The position numbers and the translations under genes are program-made. From the NCBI GenBank assembly GCA_007449985.2, contig VIIQ02000193.1, forward strand, positions 112,015 through 176,014: DNA of 64,000 bases, read 5' to 3'. Positions 35,227 to 48,030 of the stretch are shown here, one piece after another (positions within the stretch are counted from its first letter, which is position 1; the number at the start of each line of letters is the position of its first letter). The notes beneath the pieces were generated by a model, which was not told the DNA's origin, ran no database searches, and saw nothing but the letters and a program-made list of their open reading frames with translations. The DNA is from Desmodesmus armatus. Taxonomy: Eukaryota; Chlorophyta; Chlorophyceae; Sphaeropleales; Scenedesmaceae.

Positions 35227-36790
35227 CTCCTCCTCTGAAGCGGTGCTGTATTCCGCCTCTTCTTCGTCGTCGGCATCGTCCGTTGCAGCAGATGTGGTGG
35301 ACCTCTCTGGGTGGGAGTCATCAGACTCTGCCCAGTCAGACTCTGTTTCTTTGACGGACACGGCCTCGCCTTCATCTGAAGAAGAGACGAGCCAGCTGCC
35401 GTCCTCATCCGAAGTGGTGGCCTGTGATGGGCCGTCGGACGTGCTGGAAGTGGAAGGGTCGCTCTGGGATGAAGCGGTGGGTGTGGTGGCAGGGGGTGCC
35501 TCTGCTGGGGGTTGTGTGGTTGTGACGGCACATGTTCTGCCGCGTCTTGTGCGGATGGCCTGTGCAATCATGGTGGAAGCCTCCATGCGGGTGAGGGTGT
35601 TGTCGTCGACGTCATCGATCAGGTGGCGCTCTGTCAGCACACGCAGCTGGTCGGCACTGGGGCGCCTTGCCTGTTTCAGCAGTTCCGTGATGATGCGCGT
35701 GGCATTGGCCTTGGTCTTGGGGGCTGTCCTGTGTAGGCGTTTCGATGAATGGTGTCGAGCTGCTTGGGTGTGGGGGGTTCGGGTTTTGCCCTTGACCTGG
35801 TCTGGATGATGTCACTTGCCTCTGTTGTTGTCATGGCGTCAAACGCCTTGTCTGGTGTTTTGCCTGCACAACACGGATGATGCGACGTTTGGTCAAGGGG
35901 TCAGGGTTTGAGTGCAATCTGTGGCACGGCAAGGGGATGATAGCATGGCAGGCACATTGTGCTGTAGTGGCGGTGTGGGGCGCACCTTGCTTCATGATGC
36001 AGTCTCGTTGCCTTCCGCTGGCCCACTTGCTGCCGTGTTTTTTTTTGAAGGCCTTCATGTCCAAGAACTTGTCATTAATTTTGCCCATGGCGGACCATTT
36101 GTTCATCGCCTGTATCTCTGAAGGTGTGTAGCCGCAGGCATTCAGCAGGTCCAGCTGCTTGGTGGTGACCGGGGGGGCGTTGGCCTCGTACTCGTCCGTT
36201 GCGGATCGCAAAGGCGGGGCAGCGGCAAGGATGCGGACAGGGTGACAAGTGGGTGCAAGTACGTAGTCAGCGAGCGGCAGCAAATCAGGTGCAGTGAAAC
36301 AGGCAGGGGGCCAGGCGCCTCAAAACTGGGTGAAGGGGCGGTGCCGCATAGTGAGCTCACCTAGGGCTTGCATCGTGGCATTGTAGGCGTCCTCATCCAG
36401 GGAGCCAGCTGATGTCGCGTCTTCAGAGGAGGGGTCTGAGGTGGCTGCAGTTGCATTCGAAGAGGTGGCCCAGGCTGCAGGGTCCTGAGCACTCAGTGGC
36501 GGCTCCTCGTCGACGTCCCAGATGTCTTGGCCATCAGCATCTGCGGGTGTAGCAACACAAGGATGCGCCAGGTGTTGGGGCACCAGGCCTAGGATCAGGT
36601 GACAAGGGGGCCGGAGGTGGGCAACGTCATGGCACTATGACGGTCAGCACACAGGTCGGCACCCATGGGTGGTTGTACCACGTCAGTGATGTCTGCAGGT
36701 ACCGTCCATCAAGGTGTGGGCCAGCATGGCAGCCTGCAAGGCGTCTCTGCAAATCCACACAAGATGCAGACAGTGTGAGTGCTGCTGCGT
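35227..36790 (-). CDS. C-terminal exons of the Helitron gene
   Basis: Downstream of the helicase the - strand holds candidate exons. One near 36765-36705 encodes LQAAMLAHTLMDG. One at about 36550-36362 (DADGQDIWDVDEEPP...DEDAYNATMQAL) lies between a CCCGCAG acceptor and a GTGAGC donor, in phase 1. One near 36240-36000 contains LLNACGYTPSEIQAMNKW. A last open frame ends in an acidic Ser/Asp/Glu tail with stop at 35227. A PPTPKQLD reading near 35770 and the following KANATRIITELLKQ reading are in different frames, so an intron or a one-base break lies between them. No known domain was recognised in this tail. Confidence 0.5.
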
Positions 36791-36824
36791 ACGTGGCTGG
36801 GTGGCCATGATACCGGCCTGCGCG

Positions 36825-39800
36825 TCAGCACGGAGGGACGTGGGGAGTGAAGAAGTCTGGCAGCAGACTGAGGGTGTGTGGGGGGAGGATGAAGGTCACG
36901 TTAGCAGCAAGAGTGGCACGCGAGCAAGCGACGTAAGCCAAGCCTTGGTGCGCAGCGAAACCTTCCAGGTGGATGACCAGGCGCCCGTTGATGGTGTCTC
37001 CCTGCACATTGTGAACGGTCTGGGCGTATGCACACTTCAGTGGGAACATCTTGCGCAGCAACACGCCACCGCCAGGGAGTGAGTAGGCTGCTTGGTGGCG
37101 GCGGATCGGCACAGGGTTGGGCAGGTGAGGGAAGCGCACGTGCACGACATCAGGGGTGATGGCTGTGACGGTGCCGGAGGTGCCATTGTACAGCCGCTTC
37201 ATGGGCATTATGAAGTCATGGCCCCGCATATGAAGTTGTGCTTGTCTTTCAACGTGGCACAAAACCTGGCGCAGTTGCGTGTTGGCTCTGCACATCTTGA
37301 AATTGAGCAGGGTCGCAAGCGTAGGGAGTCTGTCCCAAGGGCGGATCGCATCTGTCGTTTGTGCTCTGGTCAGGACGCTTCGCTGGCCAACCGCGCTGCT
37401 GTGCTGGCCCGTACTGGCACCAGCAACAATGTTGAAGATCTAAAGCACTTCATTCTTGAATGTCCCGTGTATGATGATCTGCGCACCGCCTGCCCAGCCT
37501 TTGCTGACCCGGCTTCAGTCCAGTTGGGTGACCAAGATTGTGTTGCTACTGTGTTTCAACATGCCGAACAGTCGGCCCTGGCACACACTTTGTACAAAAT
37601 GAAAGTGCGCAGAGCACGCTTGCTTGGCCTTACTATGGGTATTTGACTGACTTTGTTCTGTTTCTTGTGTCCACACTGGTATAGTTGCCTGCCCTCATCT
37701 CTGCACACAATAGGTTCCTAGCATGGCTGGCACTTGCTGCAATTCTGGTGGTTCTGCCTTCTTTGGTCAACCCGGTGTAGGTGGTGCAAACCACTGCAGG
37801 GGAGACAACTTATGAGGTTCACCTGGCTCGATCCTGGTGGGCAATGCCATTGTTGTTTGGCGAAAATGTCCATGTAACATACTCCCCCATTATGTTGCGT
37901 GTGACGGTGATCGGACAACCGATTGCAAGTGGCATGCTGCTGCGTAAGTCAGAAATGTGGTCCATCCTGCGGATGGCCTTCTGTTGGTCCTCAGCAGTCA
38001 GGCCGTAGCAGCGCTTGAACTCGTGTGTGGCAGTAGTTGTGACCACCTCTGCCTCGCCATGGTGGCGCTGCAGCTGCAGCAGGTTGAACTTGTCAACTAG
38101 TTCATTGGTGGCGCAGAGGATGCGTGTGTCACGGTCAAACTGTTGTGACAGCCCGGTGTCATTGTCCAGCACGGTGGTGGTTGCTTGCAGGTATGCAAGG
38201 TGTTGGTTTGTGAGCAGCTGCTTGCGCATGTGTGACAGACAGCTTCCCCACTGTAGGTCACCTGCGTGGCGCTTGTTGAGATGCAGGTCAAATTCTGGCA
38301 GATCTGGCCAGTATTGCCAGTTGTAAGGCTGGTGCGGGCAGATGGTCCTGTCGTGATCTTGGCAGCGGGTGCAGACAGCAGGCAGCTGGTGAGGGTCGCC
38401 GGCAATGATGACAATCTTGCCAGCAAAGAGTTGCAGTGTCTCTGTGGAGTCACACTCCAAGCAGCGGTCATTGACAGCAGACAACAGTGCTGCAGTGGCC
38501 ATGCTGCTCTCGTCAATGACGACAACGTCAGAGAGATCGATGTAGGTGGCAAGTGTGGAGCTGGTGCAAGGGGTGAAGCTGCCGCGCCCCAAGCCGAAAG
38601 CCCTGTGCACTGTGGTGGCCCCCGGGATGCCGAGGCGGTCTGCTGCTTTTGCGGTGGTGGCAGTGGCAATCACGAGCTTACCCTCACGGGCAAAGCGGTG
38701 CACCAGGTACTGGAGCAGCAGGCTCTTTCCATTGCCCCCACCCCCTATCACTTTGAGGGCGCGCACACGTTTCGTTTCGTCTCCAAAGCACACGTCGATG
38801 ACAGCGAGCTGGTCACTGTTGGGCAGGGAACTGTTCAGCAGCTTGGCCTCCATGTCTGCAAAGGTGTCGTTGTCACAGGGACGGACGTAGGATCGTTTGC
38901 AGACAGCTTCCACAAGGTCATGCAGGGACTTAGCCGACTCTGGAGTGTGTGGTTCTTTGGCAGCCTTGTAGGCAGCAGCTCGGTCAGACAGGGTAGTGGT
39001 GTCGCCTGATGCTGCACCGGCAGCCTGCTCACCTGTTTGTGGGTTGTCGAGGACCTCCTGCAAGGTTTGGATGGGTCGGTCTATTGCCACGAAGTCCAGT
39101 GCCATGTCCATGGCTCCCTGGTACCAGTCGTGCTGGTGTGTGTGCGCATGATGTGCCATGAGCTCCTCATCTGATGAGTACAGCCCTTGCAGGAGGCATT
39201 CCTCCATGTATGTCTTAGTAACGTTGGTCTGGGAGATCATGCTGGCTAAGCTGGTTGGGCAGGTGTGCATGAGCAGTTGAGCAAAGTGGTACAGTTCGCC
39301 ATCCTCTGGCGACATGTTGGGGAATGACACAAACGTGTGTGTGTTGCCTAGAGCATGGTTGTTGAGGTAGATGAGCTTGCCGTCAGAGGTACACCCACGA
39401 AAGAGTTTCGAGGTTTTTGAACCCTGGGCGGCAGTTATGACGTGGTATCGCTGGTAGAAAGTGCGAATGTTGAGGTCGTGCAGCGTGGAGGGCCGGGCAA
39501 GGTAGTCATGCACATCAGATGTCAGGCTAGTCTGATTGCACCTCCACGTGTTGCCCTGAGGAAGCTTGATGTTGACATACTTGAAGCCCATGTTGGCTGG
39601 TGTCAGCACCAGATCGTTTTGCAGCAGCAACCATGCAGCTTCATTGGCAGAGACAGCACGCCCCTTCACGCTGGCACAAAAAGCCTGCAGAGTGCCCATG
39701 CTGACCTGTTCGGGCAGGCCAAAGGCATCGGCTGTGGTGCAGTTGATGTGCAGCCTGCCGTTGGGCTCAGCTTTGTGCATGTACTTGAACAGGTAGTACT

Positions 39801-42002
39801 GCCAATGGGAAGCTGTGAGGCGCTGCATGTGTGCATTTGCGCGCCAGAGGTAAAGGGTCGGTGGGTGGAAGTTAACTATGTATGAATCTTCAGCGCCACG
39901 GGGATACTCCCAACGGTCTGTGGATGGGTTGATGTACGCAGCAGGTGCAGCGGGTTTGGGGTATCCCTGTTGACACAGTTTGTTGGGTGGACGGCATTCG
40001 TCATTACACTTGTGCTTGTGCTGACAAGAGGCCGGCAAGCTGCGGATGTCCTCATTGAAGGCATCCAGGTCAGCATCACCGGTGGGGGTGGTGGACGGCA
40101 TGCAAGCAGTGATTTCGTTGTTGATGCGCTCGACATCATCTGCATTTTTCATCCAGATGACAATGTGTGCATGTGCTGAGCCACGGGTTTGGAACTCCAC
40201 ACGTGCAATCCACATGTGCAGGGGTCCGCACAGGGTACCTGCATCCAATACATGTGTGTTGAACCAGTGCAAGCGTGCCACAAAGATGCGGTCGCACTCA
40301 GTGGGGGCGTGGTGGAACATGGACTTGGTGGCATGGGCGTCAGGCAAGTTTGCAACCTCAGCCAGCATAGCATCCACGTTGGCGACATCCTTCCACAGCC
40401 ACTCATTCATGGTGAGGGTTATCATGAAGTTGGGGATGCCAAAGTCATTGCACACTGCGGTGCACCTGCCAAGCTGGTTGGTCCAAAACTTGGGTGAACC
40501 GGGGATGGTGGGGGGGATTTTGCGCAACAGCTTTGCCTGTTGAGACGGCAACAGGGTCATGTTTTGCACCGCCGCTGTGCAAAGTGCCTGAGATGTGGTT
40601 GTGTGGTGGAGCAGGTGCTTGACCTTGATTTGGTACATCAGCAAAGGGTACACGCTACCAAGGGTGTGGAGGGTGCACCATTGCAGCATCCGCATTTTCA
40701 GGTATTCCAGCAGGGGCATGTCTGTGTCTGGGTCGCCTTGCCAGGCTCCCACACCGTTTGGGAACAACCATGGAAACATCGCCACTTCCATGGCAGGCAG
40801 CCCGGGCGTGGTGGAGTACATGTGCATGTGAGAGGAGGTGTGATTGGTGGGAGTGGCGGTGTGCACGTGCCCAAGGACAGGGTCGGCAGTTACTTTCAGC
40901 AGGTGGACATGGTGGTTGATGACATCAGCTAGCGGCGAAGCACATGTTTTTGGCCCCTTGTTAGCAGCATGCTGTGCAGCCGGCAGCGTGTCCGGTGAGA
41001 CCAAGGGGACAGGGTGCATCCGCTGGCGGCTGGGGTCGCTGGATGGGAGTTGGCGTGATGTCAATGCAGAGTGAAATTGTTTGCTGTAAGGGTTTGTGTG
41101 TTGGAGGGACTTGGACAAAGCAGTCAGAGCTGCCTGAGCTGGCGCAGACAACTGAGTAGGTTCGGCCATGATTGGACCCAACAGGCCGTCGCCAGGTTGC
41201 AGGCTGGTTGCGCATGTGTCAGTGGCACTATCGTAGGTTTTGGTGGTAGAGAACTGGATTGAGACATCCAGCAGTGAGAGGGGGAGGGGGGTCATGGGTC
41301 CCCCAGAGTGCAACAACTTAAGGACGGCACGCAGCCACTTTTGCGAGGCGCCTGTGTGATAACAGGTCCTATCTATGACACGGCCCTTGCACTTGCCACA
41401 GTACCCAGGTTTGGCCTCTGTTGGGTCATCATGGTGATGTGCATGTTTCATCCACCTGGCACAAGCCGGGCACATGCTGACCTTATCCTTTTTTGTGTGA
41501 ATCATGTGTTTGTTGTGGGGGAACTCTGCTGCGGCAGGGCATGTGCTTTCAGAATACAAAGGGGTGGGATTCACCAACACCCAATTGAACCGCTTTGGAT
41601 TGGCCTTAGTAGGGCTGTCGCCCCCTAAAGCTACGATGCCACAGTGTGCGCACATGACAGCATGAGCGAGGCTGTGATCTACAAAGGTGTCAAACGCGTT
41701 GTGTAATGTGATGTAGGTTTGCAGCTGAGGAGAGAAGATGTCCCATGACCACGGTGCCGACTGTGTGCCGCCCGCATTGTGCTCATGTGCTTGCCCAGCC
41801 TCGCCCCCCATGTCACCGTCACCTTGTTCTTGTTGAGCCTGTTGGGCTGCCTTTGCCTCGCGTTCCTTTCGCTTCCGGCGTCGCTCGGAACCAACGCTGG
41901 ATCCAGCCCCCGTCTCTTCGTCGTAGTCCATGGATGGACCTGCCTCGCTGAATCGGGGGTCCTTCCTCTTTGCCAATTTCTTGCCATTGTCGGTGGCAGG
42001 GT
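36825..42002 (-). CDS. Helitron Rep/helicase, main exon (broken by a LINE)
   Basis: Rolling-circle transposase. The exon starts at 42002 after a TTGCAG acceptor. It holds a Lys/Arg-rich start, paired Cys motifs (CAHCG, CPACARW, CGKCKG), and a Rep nuclease with the HUH motif GSAHAHIVIW (40153-40182) and the two-tyrosine motif YYLFKYMHK (39772-39806). A Pif1-type helicase follows with Walker A GGGGNGKS (38723-38746), Walker B VVIDESS (38503-38526) and GDPHQLPAV. The frame runs to RNIM at 37888, where a LINE is inserted in antisense, and resumes at 37212. It continues through LYNGTSGTV and the last helicase motif (YAQTVHNVQGDT, QGLAYVACSRA). Removing the LINE and one target duplication restores the frame exactly, so no other lesion was seen in the core. 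Confidence 0.9.
37213..37887 (+). mobile_element. 5'-truncated LINE inside the Helitron helicase
   Basis: 675 bp flanked by the 7-bp target duplication CATTATG (37206-37212 and 37888-37894). It encodes the C-terminal end of a non-LTR retrotransposon ORF2 on the + strand: CRLCSG followed by DLKHFILECPVYDDLR, a C-x2-C...H-x4-C zinc motif, ending GLTMGI-stop near 37645. A 3' UTR follows, ending 'catgtaacatactcccc'. The sequence is nearly identical to the LINE at 49405-50604 and shares its exact 3' end. Confidence 0.9.
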
Positions 42003-43913
42003 CTGCAAGGGGGACACAGCACAGTGCTAGTGTGAAGTCCAACAGTAACTTGTCATGGGATGCTGTCGTGTCTGGTTGCCGCACCTGCAGCTGCTGTTTG
42101 CGGTGGATGCGACTGATGAGGGGTGTCCTGGCTATGACCGTGATGTGCCTTGCAGAACACATGCAGATGTGGAGGCTATCACTGTGATGAGCCTTGCGGA
42201 ACACATGCAGCCAGCTGGCTGTGACGTACAGATCGACATGCATGGACGTTCTCACCATAAGTTTTCTTCTGGGCCTTGCTGCCCTTTGCTGGTTTGGTCT
42301 GGGATGGATGGTCAGTGGCATGAGTAGGTGCTGCAGGGCAGGGCAGCAAAGTTGCAAAGGGCACACAACATAGTGTTGCGACACAGACCATGTTTGGCAC
42401 ACCGTCGCAGTGCATGTGATGACATGACATGAGAGCACAGCATAGGTGAACCTGACACATGACAACCTTGCACAGTACAGAATAGGACAGGCTGTCCCGG
42501 GAATGATGGAGGCAAAGTAGAAAACAATTACGGCACAGTAGAAAGGTGTGCCATGCAAAGAGGGAACATGACCAGACAGACCTGCTGCAGTGTCGCCATT
42601 GTTGGCTGCACCTTTAGCCTTGCCCTTGCCTTTGGCCTTGGCAGTGTTGTCTGTGTGCTGTGGGTCTGTTGCACCTGCCACACATGCAACAAGGTCAAGA
42701 GAACAGTACAGGCAGTGGCAGTACACAGAGTCTGTGAATGCATCACAAGTACCGATAGAGTTCATCAGGACAGGTATATCCCAGACAGCACAACTTGCTA
42801 CCTCCCCGGTTCCGGGCACTGTCTCACAACAAAGCACAACAGCACCATCCACGACAGCTTGGGAGGGGCTGTCCTGATGAGAAGTGAATGCACGACATTA
42901 CGGCACAGTAGACAAGTGAGACATGGACAGAGGCAGCAGGAGTAGACGCACCTGTTGCAGTGCCGCCAGTGTTGCCTGCGCCGGCAGCCTTGCCCTTTGT
43001 TTTTGGCTTGGCAGTGTTGTCATGCTGTGGGCCCGAGCCAGTTGCACCCGCAGTAGCATTGACCTGAGCAGGTCCAGCAGTTGCTTTGGCCTTCTTCTTC
43101 TGCTTGGCAGCATTGGTAGGCTCATCGTGTGGGGCAGATGCGCCTGCAACACATTGGTGCAGCACAGCCAGGGCAGTACATGTTGTATGTCACAGTAGGG
43201 CAGTGTCCATAACAGATCATGAAGATTTTATCTCCATCACTGCCAGAAACCGTGTGGAATGGGATGCAATGTGATCCAAAGCTGTACAACATGTCACACA
43301 GCATGATGGAGAATGCATCAGGGTCAGTAAGTGTCAGGCACCATATGGTACGACACCACAGGGCAACACCACACACTGAGCACAGGCCAATTGCTGAGGG
43401 TGTTCTGAGAACGTGATAACGGCAGCAGATTGATCGCCGCATAGTAGACAGACGTGGCAGCAGAAGAACGCGCACCTGCAGCAGCCACGGCGTTCTTGGC
43501 ACCACCGGTAGCCTTGGCCTTAATCTTGGCCTTGGCAGCGCTGGCAGGCTGGTGTTGTGGGGCCGCATCTGCAACACAACAAACACAATACATCAGTGCA
43601 GGTGACGGGGACGGTACTGCATGTGTGATATTGCACAGCACAGCTGTACACAATGGTGCGCACAAAGGATTACTAGGGAGCACACCACAGCACAACACAG
43701 AAGATAGGTGCGGCAGGAGCACAGGGAACGTGCCTGCAGCAGCGTTGGCCTTCTTCTTTGTCTTGGCAGTACTGGCAGGTCCATGCTGTGGACTAGGCGT
43801 GTCTGTATGCAGGTGTGGACCAAAGTTTTGGACCACAAGGAAATGTACAACAGTACACACCAGACAACAGCAGTACAAGTAGTGAGTGACAAGACAGGTA
43901 TGGGAGTGATAGC

Positions 43914-44543
43914 TGATGAGATTCAGGCTCTGCTGAAGCTGACTGAAACAGCTGTAAGCTGAGTGAAACACTGCTGAATCACTAGCACAGTAAGCGGGGT
44001 CTCTGAGCGTCAAAGCTCACAAATGAACAGACACAATGGGGTATGTGACTTGTTACAGGACACCGACAACCCTCCTTATCCTAGCGCTCCTGCCTTTCGG
44101 TCTGTCCATCGTCAGAAGCAAACAGGACGCTTTAGTATGCCCAATGTTGCAAGGGCGCAGGACGTACGTCAGACAAAGCATGTCATTACCGATACTCTAG
44201 CGCATGACTATGCAACAGGTTGCAGTAAAGATGCACACGACACAATAGTACAAATATACTCTTGTATAATGACACTGCAAACAGCCCAAACAGTGCAGTC
44301 CGCACTGTGGCCAATACAACAGGCTGTGCGCGTAACGCAACTCAGGCCTGTGTACGCTGTAAATGCTCGAGTAATACTAACTCATGCACGCACAACATAA
44401 TGTGTGCAAACCGTATGCAGCTGTGCCGAATAACCAGTCACCATGCACAAGGTGCAACTAGATGTGACCAGCACTCATGTTCATGTTCATGTCTCGTAGC
44501 AGGGTGTGACTGGAACTAGCTTAGACAGCTGTAAATCACAACA
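43914..44543 (-). repeat. Left LTR
   Basis: Identical by eye to 46440-47069. Begins TGATGAG and ends AACA on the + strand. In the inferred element orientation this is the 3' LTR. Confidence 0.9.
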
Positions 44544-46439
44544 CTCCCTCGCCAGGAGCAGCCTGCTACAGCACTCCAAGTGCTCTAAACCAAAGAAGAG
44601 GATCATAACCCACAACTGGAGGTCCAAGCAAAACCAACGGTGTGAAACACACCATGATTGCTGTAGTGGCGGTCTGTATCGAACAGGGCCAGCATCCAAT
44701 GCTGTTCACCTCACAACTGGAAACATGCCATGCCTAAGCTGGCATCAGTCAGAAACAAGTCTTCTTGCTTGCTGACAGTCAGAACACTGTTAGGTCATGT
44801 AGTAAACAACCTAGTAGGTCATGTGGTAAACAACCACGTACTCAGCTTGAAACAAAAAGGTCGCATTGGAATGAAGTCCTAAGTACCCAATAACTTCCAT
44901 TCCATAAGCCTTCACCAGTGATGGGACCTGCAAAGCAAAACACTGGGCAGGTAGCCGGGTAGTAGATGTCCTCCTTCTGGTAATTGCTCCCTCGGTGTCT
45001 TATCCTCAGTAGGTGGTAGGTAGCAGGTAGAAGTGAGTGTGTAGCCATTCTCCACGTAGCTGTACTCCTCACTGTGTGTAGCTTTACTCCTCAGTGTGTG
45101 TAGCTGTACTCCTCAGTACGCTTGTATGTTGCTCCTCTTCACGTGTTGCTCCTCTTGGTGCAGTCTTCAGTAGAACGTGGTAACACAAAGCACTTACGTG
45201 CTAACAGCTTCCAAAAGCTGTTCCTGTCGGCACTTGTATCCAGTGTGACTCCCTCCTGTCAGCACTTGTGCGACATACTGTGGCTGGTGTGTAGCTTGAA
45301 GCAGGGTTGCTTCACCGTGTGTTCTTCTCCTCTGAAGTCGCTCTTGTGTTGACTTGTACTTGCTCATCGAAGGTAGGCAGCTTGGTATCTTGAGCGGTAG
45401 TCAGGGTAGACTGGGCCACAACAGTAATATCGCTGTTGTCACATTGGAAGAGGGCTTGTACTTGGCGTTGTCAGCCTTTAGTCTCTTGAAGTCGCGCTTG
45501 ACTTGGCCCTTCTTGTGACAGTAATGGCAGGTGCACTGCTCCTCATTGTAGTCGCCCTTGTTGTAGATGACTGTGGTGTAGTCGCTTGGTCTTGAACGGA
45601 CGGTTGCCCTTGAAAAGTAGGTAGGTACCCTTGTCGTAGTGCCCTTGATCACACGACGGTCTGGCAGTCGGTAGTACCTTGGTGTAGGTCACTTGTGCTT
45701 GGTGCTTACTGCTTCGGGATGGTAGTCCTTGTCTTCTTGGTGGTTGCTTGTCAACTTGACAGCTTGAAGCTCTTGATGTACTTTCTTCACTTGCAGTTGC
45801 AGGTGGCTTGCACTCGGTAGGCTTGTGTTGCCTAGTCTTCTTGTAGCTCGTAGAAGGTGTGCTTGTCAGTCTTGTCGGATGTCTTGAGCTGCTTGCTCCT
45901 TGTCAGTCTTGGGCTTGCACAGGGATGTGCTTGGGCTTCTTCTTCTTAAGGGTGTACTGTTGCACCACTTGTACCACTTGTCTTCCCTTTGGGCGTGTAC
46001 TTGCGCTTGTACTTGTCAGTTGTAGTAGCTGCAGCTGGGCGTCCCCAGTACTGCTCCTTTACTGACGTGGTGTACCTGGCTCAAAGTAGTCGTTTCCTGC
46101 AGCCTGCCTTGCAGTAGCCTGCCAAGGCCATGCACTGCTGCTTGTGGTAGCTGTACCTCTTCGGGGTAGCTGGAAGCTTGCTTGCTTCGCCTGTACGACG
46201 TTTCTTGTCGTTACACTTGTCGATCCTTGCCTGGATGACTTGTCGTTTCTTGTGTAGCCGGTCTTCTCCTGACCTGGCTTCTGGGCAGCGTGAGCTGCGC
46301 CTGTAACGTAAATCCAGCGTTTCGTCAGTAGAAACGCGTATTGTAGCCGGTCCTGCTTGACCACTACTCTGTTGACGCTGCAGCAAGCGGAGTGCCGCAG
46401 TCAACGTGTACGTTGAGACCCGTAGAAGGGCTCGTAACC

Positions 46440-47069
46440 TGATGAGATTCAGGCTCTGCTGAAGCTGACTGAAACAGCTGTAAGCTGAGTGAAACACTGC
46501 TGAATCACTAGCACAGTAAGCGGGGTCTCTGAGCGTCAAAGCTCACAAATGAACAGACACAATGGGGTATGTGACTTGTTACAGGACACCGACAACCCTC
46601 CTTATCCTAGCGCTCCTGCCTTTCGGTCTGTCCATCGTCAGAAGCAAACAGGACGCTTTAGTATGCCCAATGTTGCAAGGGCGCAGGACGTACGTCAGAC
46701 AAAGCATGTCATTACCGATACTCTAGCGCATGACTATGCAACAGGTTGCAGTAAAGATGCACACGACACAATAGTACAAATATACTCTTGTATAATGACA
46801 CTGCAAACAGCCCAAACAGTGCAGTCCGCACTGTGGCCAATACAACAGGCTGTGCGCGTAACGCAACTCAGGCCTGTGTACGCTGTAAATGCTCGAGTAA
46901 TACTAACTCATGCACGCACAACATAATGTGTGCAAACCGTATGCAGCTGTGCCGAATAACCAGTCACCATGCACAAGGTGCAACTAGATGTGACCAGCAC
47001 TCATGTTCATGTTCATGTCTCGTAGCAGGGTGTGACTGGAACTAGCTTAGACAGCTGTAAATCACAACA
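46440..47069 (-). repeat. Right LTR
   Basis: Partner of 43914-44543, with the same 630-bp length. In the inferred orientation this is the 5' LTR; the adjoining internal sequence (rc of 46439 downward, GGTTACGAGCCC) is the candidate primer-binding site. Confidence 0.9.
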
Positions 47070-47663
47070 ATAGCGGAGACATGAAAGTGGTGCCAGGCAG
47101 CATGGACACAGCAGAAGGTGACTGCCCTGCACATGGGTGTTTATCTGTGTTGCCCATGTAGCAGATGACAGTGCCATACAGATGCAACAGTGGGGCGTGG
47201 TGGAAACGGTTTTTCACAGGTCCAGGCTGGCAGGTTCCGTGATGTGCCAGGTCCGTATGATTCGACAAATGCAGTCTAGCAATGTTCTTGCAATGTACCT
47301 GCTGAGACGCTGGCCTTGTTCTTTTTTGACTTGGTAGTGCCAGTTGGGTGCTGGGTTGTGGGGGCATCAGCAGCGTGGGGGTGAGCAGGCGTGGTCTTTG
47401 CCTTGGCCTTCTTCGGTGTTTTGTCAGCAGGTGGCTGGTGGTCTGCCGTCACTGCTGTGCCTGCAGTGAGGGTGCAAGCAGGCGTTCAGTGGTACAGCCT
47501 TCGAATAGTAGTACACTGATCCACAGCAACTGTCTTGGCAACACAAGACAGTCAGGGTACACATACAACATTATGTAGGGGGGGGAGGGGGGGACACAAT
47601 ACATGACAACACAGTAGACCGCAGAGCAGCACATCAAATGCTTGCATAGTACAGTACAGTTAA

Positions 47664-47820
47664 ATAGCATGTTAATGTATTACCATGCGTTAATCAGCAA
47701 AGCTGATGCACCCAGGGTTCAGGCCCTGCAGAACCATGGGCTTGCGCACTGCGACGGCATGCTTAGCTCTTGCCGTGCTTCTTGCAAGGCACGTTTTGCT
47801 GTTGTTGACACAACAGCGCG
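47664..47820 (+). repeat. Split direct repeat A1
   Basis: 157 bp starting ATAGCATGTTAATG, identical by eye to A2 at 52911-53067. It marks the left end of the PAT-like element. Confidence 0.9.
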
Positions 47821-48030
47821 ACTCGCTACTTCGGTAGCGTTTTGTAGTGTTACACACTCTAGCCTCCGGCTCGATCTCAACAACCCCATTCTTGGCACTC
47901 ACAGTGCCAGAGCCAGTTTCGGAGCTGCACCGCACTCCGCTCTTTTGAACACAGAGAGTCAACATCGGAACAGCTGATCGGGAAGCAGGCCTGCAGGGCA
48001 TCTCGTGGTCTGGCCAGATCAGCAGTAGCA

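Larger units (their letters stand above)
43914..47069 (-). mobile_element. Non-autonomous LTR retrotransposon (copia-like remnant)
   Basis: Two 630-bp direct repeats with TG...CA ends flank 1.9 kb of internal sequence. The whole is flanked by the 5-bp target duplication ATAGC (43909-43913, 47070-47074). A purine-rich tract (rc of 44544-44553, ending GGCGAGGGAG) lies next to the left LTR, which suggests - strand orientation. The internal - strand frame at 45652-45401 has a gag-type zinc knuckle, CHYCHKKGQVKRDF, in which the expected His and last Cys are Gln and Phe. No protease, integrase or reverse transcriptase was seen, so movement would need a helper element. The LTRs look identical, which implies a recent insertion. 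Confidence 0.85.

Noticed and set aside
37092..37646. 184-codon + strand frame crossing the Helitron/LINE junction
   Set aside because: Only the part after 37213 is coding (LINE C-terminus); the start is antisense Helitron.
44023..44400. 125-codon + strand frame, repeated identically at 46549-46926
   Set aside because: It lies entirely within the two LTRs and antisense to the inferred element; the duplication is due to the LTRs, not a gene pair.
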